Origin: Candidatus Omnitrophota bacterium
Lineage (GTDB): Bacteria > Omnitrophota > Omnitrophia > Omnitrophales > Aquincolibacteriaceae
Length of the DNA: 14,600 bases
Assembly: GCA_023819025.1 (NCBI GenBank)
Contig: JAMWDC010000011.1
Location: 1 to 14,600, forward strand
Direction: 5' to 3'
Position numbers and translations under genes: made by a program. The notes below the pieces were generated by a model. The model did no database searches. It was given only the letters and a program-made list of their open reading frames with translations, and was not told the origin of the DNA. This document shows positions 1-7,471 of the stretch, piece after piece. Each line of letters begins with the position of its first letter. Position 1 is the first letter of the stretch.

Positions 1-238
1 CAGCGATCTGATTCATAACAAAACACTCGAGTCCGTTTCGAGTCATTACCTTAAATTCTGATTTTTATAATAACATCGAACCACAGGGGCGTCAAACATC
101 AAGGCCGAGGCCAGGCCCCCTACTCCCCTTTTTTCTCCCCGAATGTCCACAAATATTTGCAAATTTCCGCCCTCGCCGATTAACCCACCTTGAACTCCTA
201 TCTGCCTTAATATCCATCTCGCGATCTCAAATATCGAT
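1..238. other. Left flank without a recognisable gene
   Basis: This stretch lies downstream of the AMP-ligase stop codon and holds no open frame I can support on either strand. Small structures are visible: a 6-bp inverted repeat ACTCGA/TCGAGT with a 7-base loop at 25-43, a perfect 10-base palindrome ATTTGCAAAT at 155-164, and two copies of ATATC(C/G)ATCT at 210-219 and 231-240. On the minus strand the 25-43 hairpin is followed by GTGTTTTGTT, so it could be a weak terminator for the ligase transcript. The stem is short and the T tract is interrupted, so I do not call it one. Confidence 0.5.
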
Positions 239-1792
239 CTATTTGTTTTCGTGTGGGCCTTTCATGATTTTTCTTAAAAATGCCGTCGCATCATAACCAT
301 GAAACTGATCTTTTAATTTACGCTTTATTATTTTCCCCATTTCATTCTTCGGCAGTTCTTTTACAAATTCGTACGCCATCGGCTGCTGGTAGTCGGCAAG
401 ATACTGAGCACAGTAACGCCGCAGTTGTTTTTCGTCGATTTTTTTGTCAGCAACTATCACTGCTAAAATCGCCTCCCCAAAGTGCGAATCCGCCACCCCA
501 ATCACAGCCGATTCCCGAATGCCTTCAAAGGATGCCAGGACATCTTCGATATCCCTCGGATATACATTAATCGCTCCGGTAATAATCACATCATCTTTGC
601 GTCCGAGATAATACAGAAATCCATCCTCATCGAGTTTGCCCATATCTCCCGTATGAAAATAACCCCCGCGCATACTTCGCTCCGTCACCTCATGCTTTTT
701 GTAATACCCGGAAAAAGCGGTGGCCGTCTTGCAGACAATCTCCCCCTCATTCCCGATCGGTAGCTCTCTGTCGTCTTCATCGACAATCTTGAGAACCACA
801 TAGGGAAGAGGTTTGCCGACACTTTTTAGTTTTTTCGCGGAATCTTGGGGCGATAAGTTGGTTGCGATTCCAATTTCCGAAGTTCCGTAGCACTCATGAA
901 ATTCACAGTCGAGTTTGGATAGAAGTTGGCCTTTGATTTCGGCATCCAAGGCAGCTGAAGACGAGACGATTTTGCGAAGCGAGGTTAAATTGTAACTGTT
1001 TGTTTTAATTTCATCCAAAATCATGCCCAACTGGGATGAAACGGCAATCGTAAACGTAATGCCGTATGTTTGAACGGTCTCAAGCCACAGGACCGGCCTA
1101 AATTTTGGTAGGATGACGCCCGTTCCGCCGATCAGTAGCGGCAGCCAAGTCAGCCTGAAGGCCAGGGAATGATACATCGGCGAGCCGATGAGAATCACCT
1201 CGGAATCGCTGAGATCATAAAAATTCTTGGCGCCTTCCAGAGAACGCTTTATTTTCGTCTTTTGGCTTAAAACAATGGGCTTGGGTTCGCTCGTTGATCC
1301 CGAAGTCATAGTGATCAGATAATCGCATTCGGGCTCGACATCGTACGGAAGCGTCGGAAGAATTTGGCCATCACCGCCGTTTTGCATCAAATTTCTTGAT
1401 AACGATTCATCGATCGATAAGATCTTGTCGCCTGGCAGCACATCACGAAAATTTTCATGCCGGATTGAAGTTTCCGTTCTCGTGATGACAAATTCGACGT
1501 CCGCATGGGAAAAAGCACGCTTCACATGGTTGGCGGGAAGCGTGGGATTCATGGGAACAATGACGGCACCAAGTTTGGCTGCGGCCAGCATACACAAAGC
1601 AAAATCCATTGAATTGTGCAACAAAACCGCAACTTTTGACCCTTTCCTTACACCGTGCCTCCACAAAAGACCTGCTAATCGAATGCTACAGCATTGTAGG
1701 TCTTTGTATGTCACTGCTTCACTTTGACAGATAAGCGCCGTCTTATCGGGATATCTTTTTACGTTGGAAGCAAAATAATCAAATAGATTCAT
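239..1792 (-). CDS. AMP-forming acyl/aryl-CoA ligase (class I adenylate-forming enzyme)
   Basis: This 517-residue protein is a complete member of the AMP-binding (ANL) superfamily. Such enzymes activate a carboxylic acid as the acyl-AMP and usually pass it to CoA or a carrier protein. The core motifs are present in order: the phosphate-binding loop TSGSTSEPKP near 163-172, YGTSE at 302-306, YFHTGD at 378-383, the hinge motif GRKDDVIITG at 397-406, and PKNEMGK near 481-487 with the C-terminal catalytic lysine. No signal peptide or membrane span is evident, so it should be cytoplasmic. It is the last gene on the strand and is separated from the flippase gene by 357 bases, so it may have its own control. 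The ATG at 1792 has AGGA 11 bases upstream; a stronger AGGAG at 1814-1818 sits only 2 bases before an ATG-TAG pair. The substrate cannot be read from sequence. An acyl donor for an N-acylated sugar is an inference from context. Confidence 0.9.
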   Translation of the reverse strand: MNLFDYFASNVKRYPDKTALICQSEAVTYKDLQCCSIRLAGLLWRHGVRKGSKVAVLLHNSMDFALCMLAAAKLGAVIVPMNPTLPANHVKRAFSHADVEFVITRTETSIRHENFRDVLPGDKILSIDESLSRNLMQNGGDGQILPTLPYDVEPECDYLITMTSGSTSEPKPIVLSQKTKIKRSLEGAKNFYDLSDSEVILIGSPMYHSLAFRLTWLPLLIGGTGVILPKFRPVLWLETVQTYGITFTIAVSSQLGMILDEIKTNSYNLTSLRKIVSSSAALDAEIKGQLLSKLDCEFHECYGTSEIGIATNLSPQDSAKKLKSVGKPLPYVVLKIVDEDDRELPIGNEGEIVCKTATAFSGYYKKHEVTERSMRGGYFHTGDMGKLDEDGFLYYLGRKDDVIITGAINVYPRDIEDVLASFEGIRESAVIGVADSHFGEAILAVIVADKKIDEKQLRRYCAQYLADYQQPMAYEFVKELPKNEMGKIIKRKLKDQFHGYDATAFLRKIMKGPHENK

Positions 1793-1870
1793 AGCACGAC
1801 GAATCCTACATATCTCCTAGTTTCCAGAAGCGGTTTCGTAAATTTTTTTTGCTCCGAGTGTTTTCAATGG

Positions 1871-1905
1871 CTTATAAAACCCAAAAGGTACTTATGAAAC
1901 CTTTT
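1871..1905. repeat. Direct repeat CTTAT(A/G)AAACC with 20-base period, plus an inverted repeat
   Basis: CTTATAAAACC at 1871-1881 recurs with one change as CTTATGAAACC at 1891-1901. The two copies are exactly 20 bases apart, close to two turns of the helix. Overlapping them is a perfect 7-bp inverted repeat AAAAGGT/ACCTTTT (1883-1889 and 1899-1905) with a 9-base spacer. The box lies about 80 to 110 bases upstream of the ligase start, where an operator could sit. Regulatory function is inference. Confidence 0.4.
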
Positions 1906-1937
1906 CTAGCGTTTTTAAATTTTTGTTCGCCGTCATA

Positions 1938-1971
1938 GATCTCCCCGCCTTTACAGGCGGGAAGATCCCGC
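1938..1971. repeat. Overlapping, mutually exclusive GC-rich hairpins (REP-like or leader element)
   Basis: CCCGCCT at 1944-1950 pairs perfectly with AGGCGGG at 1955-1961 around a TTAC loop. After one mismatch the stem extends with GATCT/AGATC, giving an imperfect hairpin over 1938-1967. The 3' arm also belongs to a second perfect stem, GCGGGA (1957-1962) with TCCCGC (1966-1971) and a 3-base loop. The two stems cannot form together. No T tract follows on either strand, so this is not a simple intrinsic terminator. It may be a REP-like palindromic element or part of the ligase leader RNA. Confidence 0.5.
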
Positions 1972-2061
1972 TAAGTGATGGTGATTTTTCACATCCTATC
2001 GCAAACGGATCACCCAAATTGATGAGCGCGTATTATTTGCGCAAATTCACCATTTGCCCTT

Positions 2062-2090
2062 TCGGTTTTAGCATAACCGATTTTTTCGTT
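2062..2090 (+). terminator. Possible intrinsic terminator on the plus strand
   Basis: A 6-bp stem TCGGTT/AACCGA (2062-2067 and 2075-2080) with a 7-base loop is followed directly by TTTTTT and then CGTTT. This is the layout of a weak rho-independent terminator for plus-strand transcription. No convincing plus-strand gene lies upstream of it, so it could stop antisense transcription towards the flippase gene or be chance. The stem is short and not GC-rich. Confidence 0.25.
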
Positions 2091-2149
2091 TCCAATTTAC
2101 CGCGGACCTGAACGATAAGTCGATGCGAACATAGACCGGTTCGTTGGCC

Positions 2150-3616
2150 CTAGGACGCGATTTCTCTTTTAGTTGCAGAGTCTTGGGAAACTCTTTTGAG
2201 AACAAAAATTTTAAAGAACTGATAGTCCTCACCCGAAAAGTACCGCAGGACTATAACCATCAATGAATAAACGGTTAGCCCCAGAAAAGGCAGCAAAAAC
2301 AAAGATTGGCCATGGTAATAACGAAGCACATGCCACATCACCGCACCGGCCAAAAAAGATTTCAAAATAGCCATCACCGGCAAGTGATACCGCAAGTATT
2401 TTTTTGAAAAGTACACTGATAAAACACAGCATAAGAAAACTGAAATGGCCGTCATATACACGGTCGCAAAATAAGTGTACCGTGGGATAAAATAATAATT
2501 GCCGATAACATTCAGTAGAGCTGTGCCCCCAAGAATGTTGGCGAAAATTTGCTGCTTGTTCAAAGCAGTAAATATCGTTGAAAACAAGGAAACAAACATG
2601 GAAAAGAAGAGGATGATGGAAAAGGCCTTAAGAACCCAAACCGATGGAAGAAGCTCGTTGCCAAAAACCAGCGGGATGATTTTATCTGATAGCGCGTACA
2701 GTCCAAAACCCATCCCGACAATCAAGACAATCACATATTTAAACAGGTCCGCAACAGCCGTCGTAAATTCGATCGCGCCTTTACGGTAAAGGGCCATCAG
2801 CGGCGGAAAAACCACGGCATTGATAATTGCAACGACGATCATGCAAATTTGATAAACTTGATTGCCCGCGCCATAATAACCGACATTTTCATCCGAAGCC
2901 AACCATCCCAGCATCACCACATCTGTCCGATAATAAATTAATGCGAATGCCCCGCCGAAAAAAAACGGGACGCTCTCGCGCAAAAGTAAAACGACCCTCG
3001 ACCATGGAAATTTGAAACTACACTTCAAATAATGCCGCGACAATAACGTCAAGATTCCGAATTGTACCAAACTGGCCAACGAAACAATGAAGATCGCAGA
3101 AATAATTGTCAATTTTCCGTACCCCAGAAAAAGAAACAACAAAAAAAGCGAAAACAACCTTTCCGCAACTCGCGATAAGACACTGGGCCAGACGTTCAAA
3201 TTCGCTTTGGCAATCGCGTCGATCAAATTGCCAAAAACAATGCTGATGATACAAACCGACGATATGGTTAGTGCAATCTTAAAATCCCAATATCTCGAAG
3301 AGCATATGGCCAAGATCAGGATAACCAGGATGCAAACTACTGAAATCAATGAACCGACCGCGTAATAGATTCCCATATCCTCAAGAAGGGTCGGTTCGTT
3401 CTGCGCAATCTTCTTCGAAAGCAGGGCCGCAGGGCTGAAAATGTAAAGCAGTGCGACCGTATTTACAAGATTGAGGATGTAATAATATTGTCCCAATCCC
3501 GCGGCCCCGACGCCACGCGAAAGATAAGCGATAAAAAAATAGGCGAGCACAAGTTCCGCCACGTTGCCGAAGGCGAGGACCACTGCATTGGCAATAGCAC
3601 GTTCTTTGTACAACAT
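2150..3616 (-). CDS. wzx: Wzx-type oligosaccharide flippase (integral membrane)
   Basis: This 488-residue, strongly hydrophobic protein has the pattern of the polysaccharide flippase family (MATE/MOP-like, RfbX/Wzx), which moves lipid-linked sugar repeats across the cytoplasmic membrane. I see about 12 to 14 hydrophobic segments. The first is near residues 10-35, with the family-typical stretch LSRGVGAAGLGQYYYILNLV at about 29-48. A charged tail occurs after residue 465. Length is normal for the family. Only 32 bases separate it from the preceding gene, so they are probably cotranscribed. The ATG at 3616 lies 14 bases from AAGGGA (3631-3636). That Shine-Dalgarno sequence sits 6 bases before another ATG that opens the two-codon frame ATG-TAC-TAA, whose stop overlaps the wzx start as TAATG, so translation may be coupled. 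The exported substrate is inferred to be the glycan carrying the nonulosonic acid made here. Confidence 0.9.
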   Translation of the reverse strand: MLYKERAIANAVVLAFGNVAELVLAYFFIAYLSRGVGAAGLGQYYYILNLVNTVALLYIFSPAALLSKKIAQNEPTLLEDMGIYYAVGSLISVVCILVILILAICSSRYWDFKIALTISSVCIISIVFGNLIDAIAKANLNVWPSVLSRVAERLFSLFLLFLFLGYGKLTIISAIFIVSLASLVQFGILTLLSRHYLKCSFKFPWSRVVLLLRESVPFFFGGAFALIYYRTDVVMLGWLASDENVGYYGAGNQVYQICMIVVAIINAVVFPPLMALYRKGAIEFTTAVADLFKYVIVLIVGMGFGLYALSDKIIPLVFGNELLPSVWVLKAFSIILFFSMFVSLFSTIFTALNKQQIFANILGGTALLNVIGNYYFIPRYTYFATVYMTAISVFLCCVLSVYFSKKYLRYHLPVMAILKSFLAGAVMWHVLRYYHGQSLFLLPFLGLTVYSLMVIVLRYFSGEDYQFFKIFVLKRVSQDSATKREIAS

Positions 3617-3648
3617 TAGTACATCGGTCGTCCCTTTAGAAATTCCAT

Positions 3649-5094
3649 TTAACGGTTCTTATGACAAACAAGTAATTTCCGCCCTTCAGGATGAGAAGGT
3701 TTTTCTTCTGCATCCAAAAAATATTTCCGAATCTCGCTTTTTAAATTTTCAAGTGTATACCATCCAAAACTGTGCGGGGCCTTTTGGTAGGCTTTAAAAA
3801 ATGACCGCTCCTTCTGGATGAGCGAATCCTCTGGTGGAATAAATTCGATCACAAGGGTCTTGAGGGAAAGTTTATTGAGCGGTTCAAGAATTGCACCAAA
3901 CGGCTTCCCCTCCCCTAAGCAGAGGTGGTGAACAATCCCAAGTGCTAAAACAAGATCGCACTGTAATCTTTTTTCAAGGGCGAAAAGGACAGGATCTTGC
4001 CCCTCACCCGGGTTTGGCCATGCATAGACATCGGGAGTCGGATGAAGAAAATCTATAACCAGAGGCAGAATACGCATATGCTTTCCGCGAATCCGTTCAA
4101 AAAGCAGATTCACGCACTCCTCATCAATATCAAAAGCAACAACATCACATCCCAAGCGAGCCGCAAGCAGTGCAAACCACCCCGTGTTGCAAGCCACATC
4201 CAAAACGGTGCGGGGTTTATAATGGGTCAATATTTCCTGAACCGATCGCTGCTTTTCTTTCCAGGGACCAGGCTGATCCACGTCAAAGTTTTCACCCTTT
4301 TGATCATAGTAAGGCGTGTACCGACTTTTAAACCGGGAAGCTTTTAAAGAACTAATTTCTTTTCTCAAAGCTTTTAAAAATTGCATTTCACCTTGCTGTC
4401 CCCTTAGGAGGCGTAAGGCTTTAAAAAACTCCCAGCTCAGAAAAAAAGGGAAAAACATGCCGAAAACTTCGCCAGGACGAATGGTTTGATCCGTTGTATT
4501 CAAGGTTCTCGCGAATAAAAGATGCCTCGCCTTCCGCTGATTTCTTAAGTTCATCAGATAAAGCGGCAACAAGAAATACGGCCTAAACATTCGCCGATAA
4601 TTTTCATAAAAATATTTCGAGGGGAGTTTTAGACATGACCAGATCTTTCGGACCCAATTTCGGCTGAAACTGCCCAGCCAATCTTGCTCTTTAAATTCAC
4701 GGACAGGGATAATCGACGAGAAGTCCACAAAGACCGGCTTGTCATAATAAAACAAGACATTCCAAGGATGGCTGTCCTTCAGCGCATATCCATACTCTCT
4801 GAGTGCAAGGTCTAAATCAATTTGGAGAAGGGCAGCCGCTTTGAGCATTTCCGAAGACCATTCATGGGGGTACGAGATAAATGGGATTCGCTCGTGTTCC
4901 AAAATCATGCTGTACTGTCGGCCGTAAGCCACCGATTGATCGAGCTCGCGAGTCTGGATCAAACCACGGGAAAAAATATCGTGGTCACGGCATATCGACA
5001 AAATCTCACGATACACCATCCCCTTGCCGGAAACGATCCCTCGAAGAATCCTATCCTTTTCAAAATAAATTTCGCTTATGCAATCCTGTCCCAT
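3649..5094 (-). CDS. Two-domain protein: kinase-like N-terminus and class I SAM methyltransferase C-terminus
   Basis: The C-terminal part of this 481-residue protein is a class I SAM-dependent methyltransferase. Motif I reads VLDVACNTGWFALLAA near 297-312, followed by an acidic strand end FDID at 321-324 and a later LVLALGIVHH segment near 381-390. The N-terminal part holds a stretch that resembles the catalytic loop of aminoglycoside-phosphotransferase or kinase folds. KDSHPWN at 106-112 gives Asp107 and Asn112 with the usual 5-residue spacing, and VFVDFSS places Asp124 where a DFG-type aspartate would be. No glycine-rich loop is evident ahead of it. The overall layout resembles proteins annotated as NoeA-like methyltransferases, a recollection I cannot test here. 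It probably modifies the glycan or a precursor. It lies 63 bases after the acetyltransferase fusion and 32 before wzx. No strong Shine-Dalgarno sequence precedes the ATG at 5094. Confidence 0.75.
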   Translation of the reverse strand: MGQDCISEIYFEKDRILRGIVSGKGMVYREILSICRDHDIFSRGLIQTRELDQSVAYGRQYSMILEHERIPFISYPHEWSSEMLKAAALLQIDLDLALREYGYALKDSHPWNVLFYYDKPVFVDFSSIIPVREFKEQDWLGSFSRNWVRKIWSCLKLPSKYFYENYRRMFRPYFLLPLYLMNLRNQRKARHLLFARTLNTTDQTIRPGEVFGMFFPFFLSWEFFKALRLLRGQQGEMQFLKALRKEISSLKASRFKSRYTPYYDQKGENFDVDQPGPWKEKQRSVQEILTHYKPRTVLDVACNTGWFALLAARLGCDVVAFDIDEECVNLLFERIRGKHMRILPLVIDFLHPTPDVYAWPNPGEGQDPVLFALEKRLQCDLVLALGIVHHLCLGEGKPFGAILEPLNKLSLKTLVIEFIPPEDSLIQKERSFFKAYQKAPHSFGWYTLENLKSEIRKYFLDAEEKPSHPEGRKLLVCHKNR

Positions 5095-5157
5095 AACGTC
5101 TTTTTACAAATCGCAGTTCTGCTTTTGAAAACCTGAACGATCGATCACCCGCCCAAT

Positions 5158-7350
5158 CTACTGGTAACGAACCAAAGCGTTGCGGCAAAATTCGTCAACT
5201 ATTTTTTTGGTAACGTCGAATGATAAACGGCATTCGGCTGAAATTTCTGATAGCGAGCGCGTGCCGTCAATCGCATGCATCACGTCAAAGAGGATCTTAT
5301 TCGAGACCCGGTCAGAATACCAATCCACATGCATGGCAAATCGCGATAAAAACACCTCCCCCTTAAACAGATTGAGCGGAACCGGATCATCAGCACAAAG
5401 AGACCTTTTGGGCTTTGCGGCACTCCTCTGGGCGTCGCGATCTCGTTGCAGGCGATCGGCATTTTCCTCAACCTTCTCGATCAAACGAAGAATTACCGAT
5501 TTGGACTCCTCTAACCCCCTCACAGACAATTTTCCAATTTCGTCGTAACTCGAATGGTAACCATAGTAGGGGCTGTGGGGTTGATCCTCGGGCACAATCC
5601 GGGACAGACTTAACATGGGCACGCGTACGCCCGGCGCATTAAATTGTCGTTCATCATTACCCATGATGGATGGAAATCCCACGAACCAGGAATTGGGGTC
5701 ACAACGTTTAAGTTCCTCTTTAAAACATTGATCTAATTGTGTATTACCGCTATAACTCAATTGAAGCCCAAAAGGATGATCCAATCCCAAGGCAAATAGG
5801 GAAAGACCCCCTATCATGTTAGGAATGAGAATCTCATTTTGACTCAGGTAGGCCACCGCACCAATAGTCTCAGGCAAGACTAGATATCGATAGGTAAAAT
5901 AAAGATTTTTTCGTTGTTGCAGTTCGCGTATCACATCCAAACCAACCGCAACAGCGCTGATATTGTCGTTGACCATATGCGGATGACACAAATGGGCGCA
6001 GAGGACAAAAGACCGGTCCGAACGCCCCGGGATTAAAACTTCCCCGACTTTAAGCGTGCCAAACTCGAAGCGCGTACGAATCATCACACGGTAACGGTCA
6101 TCCGACAGAGATTCCTTCAACCTTTGGGTACAGCACAGCCCCCAATCTTGGTCGTAATATTTGAATTTGAACGGGATGGCATCAGGGATTCTGCGATCGA
6201 CATAAAGGTGGGCAAACAGTTCATCACGTGAAACTTCGCCAGCAAAAGGTAAAGAATAGGATACAAGATGCAGAGGATTGTCCCGATAATCCAACAATCG
6301 TTTACCCTGCATGGTTTCCAGGTAGGCTTCTTCACAAGTCCATTTTTCCGGAAGCACCCACGTCCAACAGGATAAACCCGTTGGGTAACGGTGGATAGTC
6401 ATGGGGACTTGCGCTGCAAGCGCGTCCAGAGCGTCATCATATCCATCAGAAACAATATCCCGGGGTAATTTCCAAAGGGCGCGGATGATATCCATCATTG
6501 AAGCCTTGGGCGGTATCTCGATTCTAAATTGTTTCCGTTCAGTCCGTTTCTTCTCAATCGAAAACAAATCGACCGCAGGCCCACGGGCAAGATACCAAGG
6601 ATCACTTTTGATATTCTGCGAGCATAAGTCCCACAGATCTTGACACGAAGCACAGATCACCGAGCTTCGCCCAACCTTCACCGACATGACAAGTTTTTGT
6701 TTAAACGCATCGTTTTTCAAGCGCTGTAAGTCCGAATCACAATGACTACGATCAACCGGGGCACTGCATAGAATCGAACTTCGCTTCAACTTACCATCCA
6801 GAAGCATCTGCCCAGAGAATAACTTCTTATAGCGATAGGGTACTCCGTGCATCTGCTCTACGTAATGGATAAAAGTCACATCTTGAAACTCCCCCCCGAT
6901 ATCACAAATCTTCCCTTTCAACCTGATCAAACGGTCAAAAACACAATCCTCACCAAAACAATCATTCGGTAAATTTTCAATCATTTCTCCCGCACGGGGT
7001 CCTTTTCCTGCAACTGAAAAAATGGGATCGAGACTGCGCCGGACAGCCGGCATGCTCCTGAAAAAATTGGTAAATGGATCCATGCTGGACGGCGTCTGAA
7101 GAGGATTGAAAATCTGATTCTTGCAGTAGCTATAACTATAGGTTGGCACGATCCACGTACCTTCAGGACCCAAGACCTCCCAGAAGGCATCCCACAGGAT
7201 TTGATGAGCAACATCTTCACCGGTTCCTTCTTCCGGAGAGCCAAGCATCCCGACACTTACATGACTAAAAACAATGTCCCCTGACCTGATGCCAACCTCC
7301 CGTAAAGCTGCCGCAAGCTGCTTTCGGTTATAATGGTAAAGAGATCTCAT
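5158..7350 (-). CDS. Fusion of AAC(3)-family N-acetyltransferase and DUF4910 aminopeptidase-like domain
   Basis: This 730-residue protein joins domains that usually occur as separate proteins. Residues 1-265 match the aminoglycoside N3-acetyltransferase family: LREVGIRSGDIVFSHVS near 16-32, GPEGTWIVPT at 61-70, RRSLDPIFSVAGKG at 104-117 and the TxxHxxE motif at 159-165. In sugar loci such proteins acylate amino sugars rather than antibiotics. Residues of about 285-635 match DUF4910, a zinc-aminopeptidase-like fold: AHLCHP at 452-457, NDN at 461-463, PETIGAVAYLS at 493-503, GNDERQF at 564-570 and YHSSYDE at 598-604. The last 70 residues resemble the winged-helix tail often attached to DUF4910 proteins. 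No signal peptide is seen. The ATG at 7350 directly follows GGGG and has AGGTG 10 bases upstream. A paired acyl removal and acyl transfer role is inference; the DUF4910 reaction in such loci is unknown to me. Confidence 0.8.
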   Translation of the reverse strand: MRSLYHYNRKQLAAALREVGIRSGDIVFSHVSVGMLGSPEEGTGEDVAHQILWDAFWEVLGPEGTWIVPTYSYSYCKNQIFNPLQTPSSMDPFTNFFRSMPAVRRSLDPIFSVAGKGPRAGEMIENLPNDCFGEDCVFDRLIRLKGKICDIGGEFQDVTFIHYVEQMHGVPYRYKKLFSGQMLLDGKLKRSSILCSAPVDRSHCDSDLQRLKNDAFKQKLVMSVKVGRSSVICASCQDLWDLCSQNIKSDPWYLARGPAVDLFSIEKKRTERKQFRIEIPPKASMMDIIRALWKLPRDIVSDGYDDALDALAAQVPMTIHRYPTGLSCWTWVLPEKWTCEEAYLETMQGKRLLDYRDNPLHLVSYSLPFAGEVSRDELFAHLYVDRRIPDAIPFKFKYYDQDWGLCCTQRLKESLSDDRYRVMIRTRFEFGTLKVGEVLIPGRSDRSFVLCAHLCHPHMVNDNISAVAVGLDVIRELQQRKNLYFTYRYLVLPETIGAVAYLSQNEILIPNMIGGLSLFALGLDHPFGLQLSYSGNTQLDQCFKEELKRCDPNSWFVGFPSIMGNDERQFNAPGVRVPMLSLSRIVPEDQPHSPYYGYHSSYDEIGKLSVRGLEESKSVILRLIEKVEENADRLQRDRDAQRSAAKPKRSLCADDPVPLNLFKGEVFLSRFAMHVDWYSDRVSNKILFDVMHAIDGTRSLSEISAECRLSFDVTKKIVDEFCRNALVRYQ

Positions 7351-7471
7351 CCCCTATCCACACCTGCGAGGCGATTTCGAAACACGCTGCATCCCAGTCA
7401 CTGAAACTTTTGGACTCGATTAAAAATCTTACGGATTCCTGATATCGAGAAGTCTCGACGGTTATCCCCAA

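Larger units (their letters stand above)
1793..2149. other. Intergenic gap between flippase and ligase genes, rich in repeats and hairpins
   Basis: This 357-base gap has no supportable gene. I looked on the minus strand for a small acyl carrier protein partner of the ligase and found none. It contains three structural elements listed separately: a repeated and inverted box at 1871-1905, overlapping GC-rich hairpins at 1938-1971, and a terminator-like hairpin on the plus strand at 2062-2090. Such an interval upstream of the ligase gene could hold a promoter or leader, but no clear sigma-70 pair stands out. Confidence 0.6.

Noticed and set aside
25..43. Terminator for the ligase transcript
   Set aside because: The stem is only 6 bp with moderate GC and the following T tract is broken, so I list it only as a small hairpin.
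1923..2111. Plus-strand 62-residue frame
   Set aside because: It reads through the GC-rich hairpins, has no ribosome-binding site and resembles no protein I know. Repeats of this kind often give spurious frames.
3997..4347. Plus-strand 116-residue frame
   Set aside because: It lies antisense inside the methyltransferase domain, whose motifs are clear on the minus strand. It is a shadow frame.
5158..7350. Aminoglycoside resistance gene
   Set aside because: The N-terminal domain belongs to the AAC(3) family, but the RRSLDP variant of the usual RRSxHP motif, the DUF4910 fusion and the glycan locus context point to a sugar substrate. Nothing suggests a resistance cassette.
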